Below are positions 19,856 to 22,500 of a DNA stretch of 22,500 bases, piece after piece (the stretch's first letter is position 1; each line of letters begins with the position of its first letter). A program made the position numbers and the translations under genes. The stretch comes from Cryptococcus deneoformans JEC21 (lineage: Eukaryota; Basidiomycota; Tremellomycetes; Tremellales; Cryptococcaceae). The DNA lies in NCBI RefSeq assembly GCF_000091045.1, contig NC_006683.1, forward strand, positions 467,061 to 489,560, read 5' to 3'. The notes beneath the pieces were generated by a model. The model worked only from the letters and a program-made list of their open reading frames with translations, was not told the origin of the DNA and searched no databases.

Positions 19856-20945
19856 ATGTTTCCGCAGGACAATTTTTTTGCCAATGACGAGTCAAGCACC
19901 TCAGTTGTGGAAGGTCATGCCGCAGAACCCCCTAGTACCTCCTATACGCCAGAGTTTGCTTCTCGTCAATCTGTTTCACGGTCTCCGGAGGACTTTGGAA
20001 CTTCTCGTCACATATCCCTGGGTGATTCGAACTTTAACCTTTCTCCAGTTGCCGAAAGCAGCAGCTCTTCCGTGACACGAAAGGGCAAAAGGACAGGAAG
20101 TGGAGGTGGAGATACCATGACCGCTCGTCGGCGTGAAGCCAATCGCCTCGCTGCACAGCGCTTCAGAAGCAGGAAAAAGGGATACCAGGATAGTTTGGAA
20201 GAAAAAATAAAAGAGTTGGAGCAGGTGAACAGAGCGTTACAGGGAAAGTTGGAAGGAAAGAATGAAATCTCACGAGACCCTTCTTCATCATCTGCTCCTG
20301 CTCAACATGTCTCCTATGATCATTATTCGTGGGCTGTTAATTCTCATCACGCTCCTCCCATTCCTCCATCTTCTTCCACCATCCATCACGATTATATAGA
20401 GGTTCAGCACGATCATGAGTTTCGTATTCGCCACCTTGAAAAGGTTAATCAAGCTCTTGAAGAAGAACTTCGCGAAGTCCGGGAAGAGAACAAACATCTC
20501 CGAGATGAATTCGCTCATTGGCGTATGTCAACTCGAGATTGGTCTGAGGAAGAAAACGGCCGTTCTGCCTCATCAAATGAACCTCCTGTAGGTTTTATCT
20601 ACACAAAAATAACATGAGGAATTCATTACTGATCGACAAGAAAAGCAGTTACCGCCGCATCGCAGTCACAGTTGGTCTCGAGGCTCTTATCCCTTCCCAT
20701 CTTCTTATCACCCGCCTCTGGGTCCACACCCACATCACTTGCACGGCGGCAGACTTCCGCCTGTCGAAGACGACTCGAGTTACTTTTCTGCTTCCAACCA
20801 CCCTGATCAGAGGGTAGCGATCGATCATTACGCCCTCCCATTGCAATTGCCTCCAATACGCACACCTACAACTGGGTCCGTCCCGCGTCCCTCACCACCT
20901 CTTGTTCCTGTCCGACACCGTAGCCCTCCTCTGGATCAAGAATGA
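19856..20945 (+). CDS. bZIP transcription factor, 342 aa
   Basis: Exons are 19856-20587 and 20649-20945, with a 61-nt intron (GTAGGT...GCAG) joining in phase 0. Residues 1-85 are Ser-rich and acidic. The basic region is about 91-109, with the DNA-contact motif NRLAAQRFR (96-104). It runs into a leucine zipper with leucines at 114, 121 and 128. A Ser/His/Pro linker follows, then a second coiled coil (191-222) with L194, L201, V208 and L215 in register. The exon 2 part is rich in Pro and His. The basic region fits the fungal bZIP family in general, but I cannot assign it to Gcn4, Yap, Atf or another subgroup. It presumably acts as a nuclear DNA-binding dimer. Bases upstream include bZIP-type sites, so self-regulation is possible but unproven. 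Confidence 0.88.
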
Positions 20946-21843
20946 TACGTCGTTACTATAGCGTGTCTGTACATCGTTGGCGAGAATAAGACAACGCAAA
21001 TGTGAACCAAAATAAGCCCTTCTGAGAGTTGAGGGGTTTCCGTTTTCTTTCTCTTTTTTCTTTAAAACGAATATTAACAAGGGTTAACAGGATACTTTGT
21101 TTTGGGCATTTACAATAAGTACAGTCGCATATATATTAGATTATATCAAAGGAGCAAATGAATACAAACGATATGCTACTCTGCTATAATGTGATGTATC
21201 ACTCACAAGAGAAGGAAATAACCTATCGTCAGCCGGTCCCTGCCCAACACTGTAATTTCTCTTTTCCCATAACAAGACGGTAAACGGTGGTCTTTCATGC
21301 TTCAGACAGCTGCTTGGGAGAACTTATGGTCCTTTGATCCCCCTCCTCTAATTCCTCTCTTTCAACCTACATTTACGGCCCTTCATTGTCTGCGTATGTC
21401 GGTCACTTATTAAAGTAAGTTAGTCTATAAACTTCCCTGACGTTCATTGACCCTTGTTTGTGTTTGACACGTCTTACGTATACCGACAGTGAATGATCGG
21501 TGTCTCCGGTCCGTGGACCGAAGGAGTAGCAGCGGATCTCCATGGTGATCTTCCTTTCCTTCATTCAATTCATCTCTGCTGTATTACATAAACATAATTG
21601 GTAATTAAAACGCTCGTCTTTCACGCCCCACTTGTGAGTTCTTACAAGTACTTGCACAGAATTTGGGCTGTTGCGCCAGGTTATAATGTTGGTTCCTTTT
21701 TAGTCATACTAGGCATACCATGAGAAACTGGAAATTAAAGTGTCAATACTATCCCATATTGAATCTGACTGGATGCATCATCTACTATAACTGGCAAACG
21801 CCAATGCCATGCTATTTTACTTTTGTTTATCTCCACTCCTGCC
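20946..21843. other. Convergent 3' region of the bZIP gene and KAR2
   Basis: These 898 bases hold no coding frame I can support on either strand. They must contain both 3' untranslated regions. The sequence is AT-rich near 21060-21200, and a short hairpin with CGGTCC/GGACCG arms lies at 21509-21522. No RNA gene was recognised. Confidence 0.45.
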
Positions 21844-22500
21844 TTAAAGCTCGTCATGGCTGAAAGGCATCTGCTCGTCATCGTAGGATGAACCACCGGC
21901 ACCACCATACAAATTGGAAGTGATAGGCTGAATCTGTGGTCAGCGACGAAGAAGATATCAAGCAACAAAATGAGACTCACAGCAACGGTAGCTTGGAGCT
22001 CAGAAAGCTGCTCCTCGTAGTCCTCGGCGTCGGATTGAGGGTGCTCGTCGAGCCACTCAGTCTTCTCCTTGATGGCGGAAAGAATGGTGTCCTTATCGTC
22101 CTCAGAGAGCTTGCCACCCAAACCCTCAGCGTCGCCAATCTGGGACTTGAGGCTGAAGATGAAGTCTACAGATAGTGGTGAGCGACTGCTATAGCGTAGA
22201 GGATCGACAAGGCTTACTCTGAAGGTTGTTCATGGCCTCAATCTTCCTCTTGACAGCGGCGTCCTCGTCGGCGAACTCCTCCGCCTAAGGTAGATAACAT
22301 CAGTACTGGCATATGCAAAGTTAAGATTAGTCCTCACCTCCTGAACCATTCGCTCAATCTCCTCGGGGGAAAGACGTCGTTGGTCGTTGGTGATAGTAAT
22401 AGACTCAGACTTGCCAGTGCCCTTGTCGACAGCAGAGACTCGGAGGATACCATTGGCTATGGAAGGTCAGCGAACGGGATTCAGAGAACAGGAAATTCAA
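21844..22500 (-). CDS. KAR2: ER Hsp70 chaperone BiP, C-terminal 152 residues
   Basis: BiP folds and translocates proteins in the ER lumen and controls the unfolded-protein response. Visible exons are 22456-22338, 22284-22218, 22165-21981 and 21933-21844, with introns of 53, 52 and 47 nt; a fourth intron runs from 22457 out of the window. The segment starts at [15 protein letters not shown] in the end of the substrate-binding beta domain. It covers the helical lid ([25 protein letters not shown]) and a Gly-rich linker. It ends in SHDEL followed by TAA, and that terminal HDEL is the ER retrieval signal separating BiP from cytosolic and mitochondrial Hsp70s. The N-terminal ATPase domain, signal peptide and promoter are outside. 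Confidence 0.96.

Overview
The window reads as nuclear DNA from a basidiomycete yeast, most likely a tremellomycete of the Cryptococcus/Kwoniella type. The evidence is gene-dense sequence with very many short introns (about 38-120 nt, mostly GTAAGT/GTGAGT donors and CTRAY-like branch sites), plus typically fungal genes: MIC10, a D-arabinono-lactone oxidase, a mitochondrial Ile-tRNA synthetase and an HDEL-ended BiP. The species call is inference; no marker fixes it. Exon models were built by hand from reading frame, splice signals and conserved protein blocks.

Layout. (1) Minus, 3194 to beyond position 1: a nuclear-looking protein with a degenerate RNase H fold followed by an RRM. (2) Plus, 3400-3762: a three-exon gene for a 78-residue single-pass membrane protein, divergent from gene 1. 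(3) Minus, 4807-4015: MIC10, six exons including one of 12 nt. (4) Plus, 5116-6968: a multi-pass M50B-like HELFH protein, eleven exons including ones of 10 and 16 nt. (5) Plus, 7444-9175: ALO1. (6) Minus, 14618-9364: a SNF2-family ATPase of the ERCC6L2/Rad26-like type in about 34 exons, with a SEC-C-like cysteine motif. (7) Plus, 14834-18652: mitochondrial isoleucyl-tRNA synthetase, 16 exons. (8) Plus, 19856-20945: a bZIP protein whose zipper segment appears twice. (9) Minus, 21844 to beyond 22500: the C-terminal end of KAR2/BiP.

How the genes relate. There is no operon. Three head-to-head pairs share short upstream regions: 3195-3399, 4808-5115 and 14619-14833. MIC10 (cristae junctions), ALO1 (mitochondrial erythroascorbate synthesis) and ISM1 (matrix translation) are all mitochondrial, so the segment is mildly enriched for mitochondrial genes; this may be chance. 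No tRNA, rRNA, CRISPR array, intact transposon or viral gene was recognised. The most unusual items are the RNase H-RRM fusion, the duplicated zipper, the SEC-C-like motif inside a SNF2 engine, the microexons, and two stop-free introns whose length is a multiple of three.
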